Positions 25,360-35,110 of a stretch of DNA of 64,000 bases are shown here, in pieces. A program made the position numbers and the translations under genes. Source of the stretch: Kitasatospora sp. NBC_01287 (GTDB lineage Bacteria > Actinomycetota > Actinomycetes > Streptomycetales > Streptomycetaceae). The first letter of the stretch is position 1; every line of letters begins with the position of its first letter. The notes below the pieces were generated by a model. It saw only the letters and a program-made list of their open reading frames with translations. It was not told where the DNA came from and made no database searches. The stretch covers positions 7,972,001-8,036,000 of the forward strand of contig NZ_JAPEPB010000001.1 of assembly GCF_026340565.1 (NCBI RefSeq), read 5' to 3'.

Positions 25360-27501
25360 ATGACCACCACCACCCCCGAGCCCGCCGGCTCCGACGACGC
25401 GCGGCAGGGCGGGCTCGTCCCGCCGGAGATCCTGCGGTCCGGCCTCTCCCGGCGGGCCATGCTCAAGGCCATGGGGCTCTTCGGTGGCGCCGCCACGCTC
25501 ACCGGCGGCGGCGCGCTCGCCTGGGCGGCCGGCGGCGAGAGCGGCCAGCAGGCGGCCTACGTGCTGCCCGAGGGCTTCAGCGGCACCATGGCCGACCTGA
25601 AGCACGTGGTGATCCTGATGCAGGAGAACCGCGCCTTCGACCACTACTACGGGGCGATGCCCGGCGTCCGCGGCTTCAACGACAAGCAGGCGCTGCGGTT
25701 CCAGAACGGCACCACCGTCTTCGCGCAGCCGAGCGGCTCCGGCACGGTCAAGCCCAACCACGTCACGACCGTCGCCCAGACGACCACCGGCCTCGATCAC
25801 GGCTACGGCACCGGCACCGGGGCCTGGAACGGCGGCAGGTACAACAACTGGGTGCCCGCCAAGGGCAGCGCGACCATGAACTACCTGACCGGTGACGAGA
25901 TCCCGTGGCAGTGGTCGCTGGCCAGCAACTACACCCTGTGCGACAACTACCACTGCTCGATCATGGGGCCCACCACGCCCAACCGGCTCTACCTGTGGAC
26001 CGGCACGTCCAACGGCGTGACCGCCAACGGCGGCGAGACCTCGGGCAACCGGTCCTGGCAGACCTATCCGGAGGCGCTCCAGTCGGCCGGCGTCTCCTGG
26101 CGCGTCTACGTCGACAACAACAACGGCGACGGCTGGCGGGGCGACTACGAGGACAGCCCGATCCGCGGCTTCGCCACCTTCACCCCCAGCGCGGCCAACC
26201 TCGCCGACACCACCAAGACCGCTCCCGGCACCGGCCTGGTCTGGCGCGCCAACTCCTTCCCGTACGCCGCCGACGGCCTGCCCAACGACGACAGCGACAC
26301 CAACCTCAACGGCGTCCTGGGCGACTTCATCGCCGCCTGCGCCCCCGGCGCCGCCCACCCGCTGCCGCAGGTCTCCTGGATCGTCGCGCCGTACGAGTGG
26401 TCCGAGCACCCCTCCGCCAACCCGGAGCACGGCGCCCGCTACACGGACCGGGTGATCCAGGCGCTGCAGAGCAACCCGGACGTCTGGAACCACACCCTGC
26501 TGATCCTCAACTTCGACGAGAACGACGGGTACTTCGACCACGTGCTGCCGCCGTTCGCGGAGCCCGGCACCGCGGGGGAGTACGCCGGCAGCACCCCGCT
26601 CGGCTACGGCGCCCGGGTCCCGATGACCCTGGTCTCGCCGTGGACCCGGGGCGGCTGGGTCAACTCCGAGGTCTTCGACCACACCTCGGTCATCCGCTTC
26701 CTGGAGGTGTGGACCGCCTCGCTGGGCACCCCGGCGCCGAGCACCACGATCACCCCGTGGCGGCGCACCATCAGCGGCGACCTGACCAGCGCCATCGACT
26801 TCTCCCGCCCGGTCCTCGGCACCCCGTCGCTGCCGGACACCGCGGCCCTGGTCGCGATCGCCCGGGCCGGCGGCACGATCGCCACCCAGGTGCCCGCCGA
26901 CGACCAGTGGAACGACTACCCGCCGCTGCGCCCGCGCCCGCTCTCCTTCCAGGCGCACGGCACGTTCACGGAGAACCGCGCCACCGGCCAGGTGACCGCG
27001 AACCTGACCCTGGCCGGCGGCCCGAGCGGCAAGGGCGTCAGCCTCCAGGTCTTCCCCGACCGCTACAAGCCCTTCACCAACACGCCGTTCACGGTGACCG
27101 CCGCCGCGCCGCGCTCCTACGTCTGGGACGCCACGGCCTACCAGGGCCGGTACGCGTTCTCGGTCTACGGACCCGACGGCTTCGTGCGCTCCCACGCGGG
27201 CACGGTGCTGCCCGCCGGGCAGAACAACACCGGCGTGCCCCGGGTCGACGTCGACCTCACCGCGGGCGCCGCGCCGGTCCTGGCGATCACCCTGCACAAC
27301 GACGGCCTCCAGCAGGTGCACTACACCCTGGCCGCCAACGACTTCGTCGGCGGCACCCAGGACTTCTGGGTCGCGCCCGGCCAGTCGAAGAAGGTCAACT
27401 GGCCCACCGCCGAGGGCTACTACGACGTCGTGATGACCGCGGACACGGGCACCGGCTGGAACCACCGCTACGCCGGGCGGATCGCCCAGCCCGCCGCCTG
27501 A
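25360..27501 (+). CDS. Secreted phospholipase C, phosphocholine-specific type
   Basis: 713 residues. A Tat signal (LSRRAMLKAMGLFGGAAT, residues about 28-50) directs folded export. The mature part begins DLKHVVILMQENRAFDHYYG, the signature of the bacterial phosphoesterase/phospholipase C family; further catalytic elements include HCSIMGPTTPNR, NFDENDGYFDHV and FDHTSVIRFLE. The C-terminal 200 residues are two beta-rich domains typical of the phosphocholine-specific group. It releases phosphorylated head groups from phospholipids outside the cell. Shine-Dalgarno AGGAG precedes the ATG. The PHO-box-like repeat upstream and the secreted phosphoesterase-like gene downstream suggest a role in phosphate scavenging. 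Confidence 0.93.
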   Translation: MTTTTPEPAGSDDARQGGLVPPEILRSGLSRRAMLKAMGLFGGAATLTGGGALAWAAGGESGQQAAYVLPEGFSGTMADLKHVVILMQENRAFDHYYGAMPGVRGFNDKQALRFQNGTTVFAQPSGSGTVKPNHVTTVAQTTTGLDHGYGTGTGAWNGGRYNNWVPAKGSATMNYLTGDEIPWQWSLASNYTLCDNYHCSIMGPTTPNRLYLWTGTSNGVTANGGETSGNRSWQTYPEALQSAGVSWRVYVDNNNGDGWRGDYEDSPIRGFATFTPSAANLADTTKTAPGTGLVWRANSFPYAADGLPNDDSDTNLNGVLGDFIAACAPGAAHPLPQVSWIVAPYEWSEHPSANPEHGARYTDRVIQALQSNPDVWNHTLLILNFDENDGYFDHVLPPFAEPGTAGEYAGSTPLGYGARVPMTLVSPWTRGGWVNSEVFDHTSVIRFLEVWTASLGTPAPSTTITPWRRTISGDLTSAIDFSRPVLGTPSLPDTAALVAIARAGGTIATQVPADDQWNDYPPLRPRPLSFQAHGTFTENRATGQVTANLTLAGGPSGKGVSLQVFPDRYKPFTNTPFTVTAAAPRSYVWDATAYQGRYAFSVYGPDGFVRSHAGTVLPAGQNNTGVPRVDVDLTAGAAPVLAITLHNDGLQQVHYTLAANDFVGGTQDFWVAPGQSKKVNWPTAEGYYDVVMTADTGTGWNHRYAGRIAQPAA

Positions 27502-27570
27502 CGCCCGCCGCCTGACGCCCGCCGCTTGAAGCCCGCCGCCGCCCCGCAACCCCCTCCCCTGGAGCGCTCC

Positions 27571-30500
27571 ATGGCCGTTCGGCCGCGCACACCCCGCCGA
27601 CCCCGCCAACCCCTACCGCCGCCATCGCACCGCCCGCTGCGGAGGCTGTCGGCCGCCGCCCTCTCCACCACCCTCGCCCTCGCCGGTCTGGCCCTGTCAC
27701 TGGCCGCACCGGCGACGGCCGACCCGGCCTACGACTCGCGCGACTCCGTGCTGCCGGTGGTGTCGTACACCTTCGACAACGACTCGGGCACCACCGTGGC
27801 CGACAGCTCGGGCCACGCCAACAACGGCACCTGGAGCGGCACTCCGGCCTACGCGGCCGGGGTCTCGGGCAAGGCGCTGCACGTGAGCGCCGGCAAGAAC
27901 TTCGTGACGCTGCCGAAGACGGCGGGCCAGACCGACGGCTCGGGCAGCTTCTCCTTCGAGACCTGGTGGTACGACAACGCGGAGACGGCCGACGCCCCGC
28001 TGGTCGCCAACCAGAACTTCGCCTCCTGCGCCAACGCCGGCTTCACCTTCTACCACCTCAGCGGCGGCTACCAGCAGCGCTCCTGCTACGGCGTGGGCAC
28101 CACCAAGACGTACAGCGCCACCCGCACCACCTCGATCCAGAACGGCTGGCACCACCTCGCGGTGGTGCAGGACAGCACGGCGCACACCTACTCGTACTAC
28201 GTCGACGGCGCGCTCTCCTCGACCACCTCGACGATCTCCGGCAGCACGGCCGCGAACTTCGACTCCGGCAGCCCGATCCGGATCGGCCAGGACGGCACCG
28301 GCGCGTACAGCGCCACCGACGACGCGCTGGTCGACGACTTCGACTTCTACGACCAGGCCGTCAGCGCCACCCAGATCGCGGCCGACTACGCGGCCACCAA
28401 CCCGGCCACCCACTTCCCGGTGACCGTCACCGACGACGGCCACGGCTGGGGCACGGCGTCCGTGCTCGCGCCGGCCGCGGGCACCACCGACACGCTCACC
28501 GCGACGCCCGCCACCGGCTACTCGTTCAAGGCGTGGGTCCCGGTGTCGCCGTCCATGCCGGCGGTCAACGGCGACGGCACGTTCACCGCGCCCGGCAGCG
28601 CCGTCACGGTCCAGGCCACCTTCGCGCCCGACACCTACGCCGTCAGCTACGACGGCAACGGCGCGGACGGCGGGACGACGGCCGCGCAGACGCTGACCTA
28701 CGACCAGGCCGCCACGCTGAGCGCGAACGGCTTCACCGCCACCGGCAAGCAGTTCGCCGGTTGGAGCACCACCCCCAGCGGCGCGCCGCGCTACGCCGAC
28801 CAGGCCGCCGTCAAGAATCTCACCGCCACCGCCAACGGCAGCATCACCCTCTACGCGCGCTGGGCCCCGGCCGGCGCCTTCGCGGTGACCGCCACCGGCG
28901 ACAGTCACGTCACGGTGAGCACCTCCGCCGACCCGGCGGCGGGCTGGGCGGCCCCCGGCTCCACCGTCACCCTGAGCGCCGCCCCCGCGACGGGCTACTC
29001 CTCGACCTGGCAGGCCGTCAGCCCCGCCGGGCTGGTGATCGCCGCCGACGGCAGCTTCACGATGCCCGCGCAGAACACCGTCATCAAGGCGGTGTCCTCG
29101 GCCAACCCGTACGGCGTCGTCTTCGACGGCAACGGCGCCACCGGCGGGGCCACCCCCGCGCAGCAGTTCAGCTACGACCAGGGCGCCGCGCTGACCGCGA
29201 ACGGCTTCACCCGCGCCGGCTACGGCTTCCTCGGCTGGGCGACGAGCCCGACCGGCCCGCTCGCCTACACCGCGGGCCAGCGCGTCGACGACCTCACCGC
29301 GACGGCCGGCGCGCAGGTCACCCTCTACGCCGTCTGGGGCCGCTTCCGCGCCGCGGGCGACACCGCCGCCCCGGTCGCCTCCTACGACTTCGACGCCGAC
29401 AAGAACGCTGTGGTCAGCGACAGTTCGGGCCAGGGCGGGAACGCCTCCTGGAAGGGCGCCGCCACCTACGCCAAGGGCGGCCTGTCGGGTCTGGCCGCCC
29501 ACGTCAGCGCGGGGAGCAACTTCATCCAGCTGCCGGTCACGGCGGGCCGCACCGACGGCTCGGGCAGCTTCTCCTTCTCCACCTGGTGGGGCGAGTACGG
29601 CGAGACCTCCGACTCGGCCCTGGTCAGCAACCAGGACTCCAGCGCCTGCTACAACCCGGGCACCTCGCTCTACCACCTCTCCGGCACCTCGACCACGCGC
29701 GCCTGCTGGGGCCAGCCCACCGGGACGACGCGCCAGTACTCGGCGACCAGCCCGACCGCGCTGCAGGGCAACTGGCACTACCTCACCGTGGTGGTCGACC
29801 GCGGCGCGCAGACACTGAGCTACTACGTCGACGGCACGCTGGTCACCACCTCCTCGGCCGGCCAGCTGACCGCCGCGACCAACCTCGCCTCCGGCCTGCC
29901 GTTCACCATCGGCCAGGACGGCACGGGCGCCTACGCCGCCTCCGTCGACGCCCTGGTCGACGACTTCGACTTCTACAACCAGCCGCTCACGGCGGCCCAG
30001 GTGGCGAACGACTACAACGCCACCAAGCCGGCCGCCACCGCGCTGCCCGACGAGTCGACGGTCGACGTGCAGGCCCCCGTCTCCACCCTGCCGGCGGGCT
30101 TCGTCACCGACACCTTCCACGCCCCGCCGGCCCGGGTGAACACCGCCGTCACGCAGCCGGTGGCCGGCCTGTGGCACGGCGACACCGTCACCTCCTACAC
30201 CAAGGCCGGCGGTGACCCCTGGCTCACCGTCGACGCGAACGGGGTGGTGAGCGGCACCGCGCCGGGCACCGCGCCCCAGCACCCGGGCACGATCACCGTG
30301 CGGGCCACCGACGGGACCACCTCCTCCACGATCACCGTCGAGGTCCCGGTCCTCGCCGCCGGAGACGCCCCGCAGCTCGCCGCCGCTACCTGGAACCTCT
30401 GGGACGCCGGCACGCACGTGGACGACTCTCGGCTGAAGGACCTGGCCGTCATCGCCGGCAACGGCCTCGACGTGATCGGCGTCCAGGAGGACGGCGGCAC

Positions 30501-32952
30501 CCTCGCACAGCAACTCGCCCAGGCACTGGGCTGGCACGCCTACGAGGGCACCGGCGGCCTCGGCATCGTCTCCGCCTGGCCGATCTCCGCCGCCGGCGTC
30601 GTCGCCGCCACCGGCGCGGCCCCCGCCGTGGGCGTGACCGTCAACGTGGCGGGCCGCGACGTGCGGGTCTGGGACGCCGCCCTCGACGAGAGCGCCTACG
30701 GACCCGAGCAGGCCTGCGCCAAGCCCGGCACCGACGCGGCGGCGATCACCGCCGCCGAGAAGGGTGCCACCCGCTACGCCCAGGCCCAGGCGATCGCCGC
30801 CGCCATCGGGCCCGACGCCGCCGCGGCCGGCGGCACGCCGGTGCTGCTGCTCGGCGACCTCGCCTCCCCGTCGGCCGCCGACTGGACCTCGGCCACCGCC
30901 GCCGCGCACTGCGGCATCGGTGCCGTCGACTGGCCGGTGCCCGACGCCGTCACCGGCACGGGCCTGGCCGACTCCTTCCGGGTGGCGAACCCCGATCCGG
31001 CGGCCGCGCCCGGGAACACCTGGTCGCCGATCGAGCCGGTCGACCCGGCCACCGGCGCCGCCGAGCCGCAGGACCGGATCGACTACGTCGACTACGCGGG
31101 CAGCGACCTGCACGTGCTCGGCTCCAACACCCTGGTCGCCGGCTGGCCCTCGGCCACCGACACCAACACCAACGCGTGGACCAGCGACCACACCGCGGTC
31201 GTCACCACCTTCACGCTCGGCACCCCGCTGCCGGCGACCCCGGCCCCGACCGTCAGCACGGCCACGAGCGCGCTGGTCTACCAGGTCGGCCACGGGCCGA
31301 GCGCCGACGCCCTGCGCGCGGCGATCGGCGTCAGCACCGACCCCGCCGACGCGAGCGTCACCGTCGACGCCGGCCACGTGGACTACGGCACGGTGGGGCA
31401 CTACACCGTGCTGGTGACCGCGGCGAGCAACGGCTACGTCTCCGACCCGGTCGCGGTGACCGTGCAGGTGGTGCCGGTCGTCACCATCACGCTCGCGCAC
31501 AGCTCGGTCCCGCTGCCCGGCCTCGGCCTGACCCAGGCGGCGGTGCTCGACGGACTCGGCGCGACGCTCGACACCACCGGCACCACCGGTGTCGACCTCT
31601 CCCAGGTCGACACCGGCGCGACCGGCAGCTACCCGGTGACGGTGACCGGGACCGACGACCACGGCTTCACCGCGACGGCGCGGGCCACGGTCGTCATCAC
31701 CTCGCCCGACCTGCCACCGGTCCTCACCACGGCGGTGAGCCCCGGCACGGCCGACGGCCGGAACGGCTGGTACGCCTCGGCCCCGACCCTGACGGCCACC
31801 GCGGTCGACGACTCCGGCACGGCGCCGGCCATCGAATACCGCACCGGCACCGGTGACTGGACGGCCTACACCGGGCCGCTCTCCGCCCCCGACGGCGAGC
31901 TGACGTACCAGTTCCGCGCCACCGACGACGCGGGCCACGTCAGTGCCCCGGTCGCCGTGCCGGTCCGGGTCGACCGGACCGCGCCGAGCACCACCGCCGC
32001 CGCGGCGCCGGGCGCGACCATCATCGCGCCGGTGACGGTGACCCTGATCGCCACCGACGCGGGCTCGGGCGTGGCCCGCACCGAGTACCAGCTCGGGAGC
32101 GGCGACTGGACGGCCTACACCGGGCCCTTCACCGTGCAGCCGCTCTTCACCGACCAGGCCGTCTCCTACCGCTCGACCGACACGGCCGGCAACGGTGAGC
32201 CGCCGCACCACCTGGTCGTCCCCGCCATCGCCCCCGTCGCCCCGGCGATCACCACGAGTGCCCCGGCCGCGAGTTACGGCACGGCGGCCACGGTGACGGT
32301 GGCGATCAGCTCCCCTGGCCTGCCCGCCACCGGCACCGTCACCCTGACCGAGGGGAGCACCGCGCGCGGATCGGCCGCCCTGGCGAACGGCACGGCGGCC
32401 TTCACCCTGCCGGTCGGCCTGGCCGCCGGCGGCCACGTCCTGCTCGCCTCCTACGCGGGCAGCGACCTGCTCACCCCGGTGACCCAGACGCTGGTCGTCA
32501 CCGTCGGCCTGCCCCCGGCCTGGAGCGCCTCGGCGGTCTACGACTCCGGTGCCAAGGTCTCCTACCAGGGCGCCGAGTACACGGCCTCCTGGTACACCAG
32601 GAACCAGCAGCCCGGCGACCCGCAGGGTCCGTGGCAGCAACTCGCCATGACCGAGGACGGTACGGCGCTCTGGACGGCCTCGCGGACCTTCAAGGCCGGT
32701 GACCTGGCCGTCTACGAGGGCAGGACCTTCAAGGCCGACTGGTCCACCCGCGACCAGCCCCCGGGTTCGGTGACCGGCCCCTGGGAGGAGCAGGCACCCC
32801 TGGGCCCGAACGGGGTCGCCGCCTGGACGCCGACCACGGTCTACGACTCCGGAGCCCAGGTCACCTACCAGGGTGGCACCTACCAGGCGCGGTGGTACAC
32901 CCGGAACCAGGCCCCGGGCACCGCGAACGGTCCCTGGAAGAGGACCGGCTAG
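27571..32952 (+). CDS. Large secreted mosaic protein: LamG, InlB-type repeats, EEP nuclease-like domain, chitin-binding modules
   Basis: 1793 residues. ATG 27571 has GGAG upstream; an earlier TTG is less likely. A Sec signal occupies about 1-50 (ending APATA-DPA). Order: LamG lectin-like domain (64-283), InlB-like beta repeats (284-590, each ending in ITLYARW or VTLYAVW), second LamG (597-820), Ig-like domain, an endonuclease/exonuclease/phosphatase-like domain (934-1219), Ig/OmpL47-type repeats with YRTGTGDWTAYTGPL (1220-1640), and three CBM5/12 chitin-binding modules (1648-1793; AYDSGxxVxYxGxxYxAxW pattern). The EEP domain keeps WNLW, GVQED and TSDHTAV but has GDLAS in place of GDFN. It lies 69 bp after the phospholipase and is probably co-transcribed. 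It may cleave nucleic acid or phosphoesters at chitinous surfaces. Confidence 0.85.
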   Translation: MAVRPRTPRRPRQPLPPPSHRPLRRLSAAALSTTLALAGLALSLAAPATADPAYDSRDSVLPVVSYTFDNDSGTTVADSSGHANNGTWSGTPAYAAGVSGKALHVSAGKNFVTLPKTAGQTDGSGSFSFETWWYDNAETADAPLVANQNFASCANAGFTFYHLSGGYQQRSCYGVGTTKTYSATRTTSIQNGWHHLAVVQDSTAHTYSYYVDGALSSTTSTISGSTAANFDSGSPIRIGQDGTGAYSATDDALVDDFDFYDQAVSATQIAADYAATNPATHFPVTVTDDGHGWGTASVLAPAAGTTDTLTATPATGYSFKAWVPVSPSMPAVNGDGTFTAPGSAVTVQATFAPDTYAVSYDGNGADGGTTAAQTLTYDQAATLSANGFTATGKQFAGWSTTPSGAPRYADQAAVKNLTATANGSITLYARWAPAGAFAVTATGDSHVTVSTSADPAAGWAAPGSTVTLSAAPATGYSSTWQAVSPAGLVIAADGSFTMPAQNTVIKAVSSANPYGVVFDGNGATGGATPAQQFSYDQGAALTANGFTRAGYGFLGWATSPTGPLAYTAGQRVDDLTATAGAQVTLYAVWGRFRAAGDTAAPVASYDFDADKNAVVSDSSGQGGNASWKGAATYAKGGLSGLAAHVSAGSNFIQLPVTAGRTDGSGSFSFSTWWGEYGETSDSALVSNQDSSACYNPGTSLYHLSGTSTTRACWGQPTGTTRQYSATSPTALQGNWHYLTVVVDRGAQTLSYYVDGTLVTTSSAGQLTAATNLASGLPFTIGQDGTGAYAASVDALVDDFDFYNQPLTAAQVANDYNATKPAATALPDESTVDVQAPVSTLPAGFVTDTFHAPPARVNTAVTQPVAGLWHGDTVTSYTKAGGDPWLTVDANGVVSGTAPGTAPQHPGTITVRATDGTTSSTITVEVPVLAAGDAPQLAAATWNLWDAGTHVDDSRLKDLAVIAGNGLDVIGVQEDGGTLAQQLAQALGWHAYEGTGGLGIVSAWPISAAGVVAATGAAPAVGVTVNVAGRDVRVWDAALDESAYGPEQACAKPGTDAAAITAAEKGATRYAQAQAIAAAIGPDAAAAGGTPVLLLGDLASPSAADWTSATAAAHCGIGAVDWPVPDAVTGTGLADSFRVANPDPAAAPGNTWSPIEPVDPATGAAEPQDRIDYVDYAGSDLHVLGSNTLVAGWPSATDTNTNAWTSDHTAVVTTFTLGTPLPATPAPTVSTATSALVYQVGHGPSADALRAAIGVSTDPADASVTVDAGHVDYGTVGHYTVLVTAASNGYVSDPVAVTVQVVPVVTITLAHSSVPLPGLGLTQAAVLDGLGATLDTTGTTGVDLSQVDTGATGSYPVTVTGTDDHGFTATARATVVITSPDLPPVLTTAVSPGTADGRNGWYASAPTLTATAVDDSGTAPAIEYRTGTGDWTAYTGPLSAPDGELTYQFRATDDAGHVSAPVAVPVRVDRTAPSTTAAAAPGATIIAPVTVTLIATDAGSGVARTEYQLGSGDWTAYTGPFTVQPLFTDQAVSYRSTDTAGNGEPPHHLVVPAIAPVAPAITTSAPAASYGTAATVTVAISSPGLPATGTVTLTEGSTARGSAALANGTAAFTLPVGLAAGGHVLLASYAGSDLLTPVTQTLVVTVGLPPAWSASAVYDSGAKVSYQGAEYTASWYTRNQQPGDPQGPWQQLAMTEDGTALWTASRTFKAGDLAVYEGRTFKADWSTRDQPPGSVTGPWEEQAPLGPNGVAAWTPTTVYDSGAQVTYQGGTYQARWYTRNQAPGTANGPWKRTG

Positions 32953-32984
32953 GCCCCTGGTACCGCTAGGCCGGTACCGCTCGA

Positions 32985-33028
32985 CCGTGCGCCCCGCGAC
33001 GACCGATCGGTCGTCGCGGGGCGCACGG
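32985..33028 (+). terminator. 44-bp perfect palindrome after the mosaic-protein gene
   Basis: Two 22-bp perfectly complementary arms meet at CGATCG with no spacer, starting CCGTGCGCCCCGCGACGACC. It begins 32 bp after the stop codon and would form a very stable hairpin in RNA. It is the expected rho-independent-like terminator of the phospholipase/mosaic operon. Confidence 0.88.
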
Positions 33029-33200
33029 CCGTGGCGGCTTGTTCACTCGTACGGATCAAATCCGCCGGCGCGCATTGCCCGTGCGGTACGTGCGCTGCCA
33101 ATCTTCGTACGGATGCGAAGCTTTGACCGCGCGGCACTTGGTCGCGCGCAACTTGGCCGCGCGGCATCCGTTCGGTTGTCCACACGAGAGGTGTCGGGTC

Positions 33201-33494
33201 ATGAGTGAGCCCCTCCAGGTCACGCCGGTAACCGCGGCGCAGACCGGGACCTACATCTACGATCTGGGGATCCACGGAGTCTTCAAACTGACGTTCACCG
33301 TCCCGGGCGTGACCAGCGACAGCGTGGTCATGGTGTCGATGACGGAGCTCGCCAACGGCAGCAACCTGCCCTTCGTCGGCGATGCCACCCTGACGGTGCA
33401 CAACGTCGCGCCCGGCAACGGCACCGTGCAGCTGCGCGGCGAGGTCGACTGGGACTCCGACCTCTCGGTCCGCGTCTCCTTCCTGATCGCGTGA
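33201..33494 (+). CDS. Small conserved-looking protein, unknown function
   Basis: 97 residues, no signal peptide and no Cys. The composition is beta-rich (TYIYDLGIHGVFKLTFTVPG; DATLTVHNVAPGNGTVQLRG), suggesting a small beta-sandwich. GAGAGG lies 10 bp before the ATG. A frame extending upstream to 33039 exists but would start in the post-terminator leader, which contains short CGCGCGGC-ACTTGG repeats (33128-33172). It stands alone between a terminator and the convergent kinase pair. I do not recognise the family. Confidence 0.65.
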   Translation: MSEPLQVTPVTAAQTGTYIYDLGIHGVFKLTFTVPGVTSDSVVMVSMTELANGSNLPFVGDATLTVHNVAPGNGTVQLRGEVDWDSDLSVRVSFLIA

Positions 33495-33547
33495 ACCTGC
33501 GCTCGGCCTGAACGCCCTGTTGGCCTGACCTCGCGGGCCAGGCCCGG

Positions 33548-35110
33548 TCAGCTGGTGCGCGGTGGCATGGCCGCCAGAGCGGCCTTCGCGATCACCTCGG
33601 CCTGCGCCTCGCAGTCGGGGTACTCGGCGCGGACCAGGTGGACCCGGATGGTCAGGTTCCCGGTGCGGACGTTGAGTTGGCAGGTCGGGCCGTCCGTCGT
33701 GGCGTCCTGCCAGTACGCCTCGTCGCCGAAGCCGAGGCCCTTCTCGGGGCGCTCCCCGTCGGTGCCGCCGCCGAACTCCTTCCGCGCGGCCTCGGTGCCG
33801 TTGCCGCTGTCACCCGACCGGCGCAGGTCCCAGGAGACGATCGCGTCGGCGGCGGAGTTCCACCCGTCCGCCATCGGCTGGTCCTTGCCGAACCAGGAGC
33901 ACTGGGTCGTCGCGTAGTCCCCCTCCTCGGTGTAGACGTCCTCGTCCGGCCGCCGCTGCTCCCGCACCGGCAGCGAGGGCCCGGCCTCCGCGCAGACCGG
34001 CGCCGTCAGGTAGGCGTCGGGCAGGCCGCCGCCGTCCTTGTGCCGCAGCAGGTACCAGCCCGTGCCGAGGCCCGCCGCGAGCAGCACGCCCGCCGCCGCC
34101 CAGGCCATCGGGCGCGGGCCGCGCCGGGGCGCGGGCGCGGCGGGGACGTCGTAGGCGGTGCGCAGCGCCGTCGGCGGGACGGCGGAGGCGGGGCCCCGCA
34201 GCACGAGCGTCCGCTCCGGGGCGCCGCTGAGCAGGCGCTCGGCGTGGGCCCGCCGCTCGTCGATCAGCCGGTGCACGGCGGGCGGCCACGGCCGCGGCAC
34301 CGGGGCCACCGGGCCGAGCAGGGCCAGCAGTTCGGCCGGCGAGGGCCGCTGGGCCGGGGTCCTGGCCAGGCAGCGGGCGACGACCGCGCGCAGCGGCAGC
34401 GGCACGCCGCTCAGGTCGGGATCGGTGTGGACGAGGTTGTAGAGCGTCTGGAGCGCGGAGGGCCCGGCGAACGGGCTGCGGCCGGTCGCCGCCAGGACGA
34501 GGAGCGAGCCGAGCGAGAACACGTCGCTCGCCCCGGTCAGCTCCCGGCCCTCCGCCTGCTCGGGCGACATGAACGGGGGCGAGCCGACCACCCAGCCGGT
34601 GCCGGTGAGTTCGGTGGCCTCCCCGCCCTGCGTCGCCCGGGCGATGCCGAAGTCGATGACCCGGGCGCCGTCCTCGGCGAGCAGGACGTTCTCGGGCTTG
34701 AGGTCGCGGTGGACCAGCCCGACCCGGTGGATCTCGTCCAGGGCCGTGGCCAGACCGACCGCCAGCCGGTGCAGGGCCGCCTCCGGCAGCGCGCCCGCCT
34801 CCTCCACGGCCGCCCCCAGCGAGGGGCCCGCCACGAACACCGAGGCGAGCCACGGCTGTTCGGCATCCGCGTCGGCGTCCAGGACGGCCGCCGTGTACGC
34901 GCCGGAGACCATCCGGGAGGCCGCCACCTCCCGCCGGAACCGGGAGCGGAAGCCGTCGTCGGCCGCGTGCCGGGCGTGCACCAGCTTCACCGCCGCCGGC
35001 CGGCCGTCGGGTGCGACGGCGAGCAGGACGCGGCCCATGCCACCACGGCCGAGTTCGGCGAGCAGCACGTAGGGTCCGGCCCGCTCCGGCGGCGGGTGCG
35101 GGGCGCTCAC
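33548..35110 (-). CDS. Membrane Ser/Thr protein kinase with C-terminal extracellular domain (copy 2)
   Basis: 520 residues. Kinase domain at about 12-265: GRGGMGRV loop, AVKLVH lysine, HRDLKPEN catalytic loop, DFGIA, SPEQ. One membrane helix (AWAAAGVLLAAGLGTGWYLL) leads to an extracellular domain of about 165 residues with four Cys and the motif SWDLRRSG. The start is GTG at 35110, whose bases overlap the TGA of the upstream kinase (GTGA). The extracellular domain aligns by eye with that of the upstream kinase (C...CxW...SWDL...CxL...YP..C), so the pair arose by duplication. The ligand is unknown. Confidence 0.92.
   Translation of the reverse strand: MSAPHPPPERAGPYVLLAELGRGGMGRVLLAVAPDGRPAAVKLVHARHAADDGFRSRFRREVAASRMVSGAYTAAVLDADADAEQPWLASVFVAGPSLGAAVEEAGALPEAALHRLAVGLATALDEIHRVGLVHRDLKPENVLLAEDGARVIDFGIARATQGGEATELTGTGWVVGSPPFMSPEQAEGRELTGASDVFSLGSLLVLAATGRSPFAGPSALQTLYNLVHTDPDLSGVPLPLRAVVARCLARTPAQRPSPAELLALLGPVAPVPRPWPPAVHRLIDERRAHAERLLSGAPERTLVLRGPASAVPPTALRTAYDVPAAPAPRRGPRPMAWAAAGVLLAAGLGTGWYLLRHKDGGGLPDAYLTAPVCAEAGPSLPVREQRRPDEDVYTEEGDYATTQCSWFGKDQPMADGWNSAADAIVSWDLRRSGDSGNGTEAARKEFGGGTDGERPEKGLGFGDEAYWQDATTDGPTCQLNVRTGNLTIRVHLVRAEYPDCEAQAEVIAKAALAAMPPRTS

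Noticed and set aside
27697..32640. 1647-codon minus-strand frame
   Set aside because: Antisense of the secreted mosaic protein, which has a signal peptide, a ribosome site and recognisable domains.
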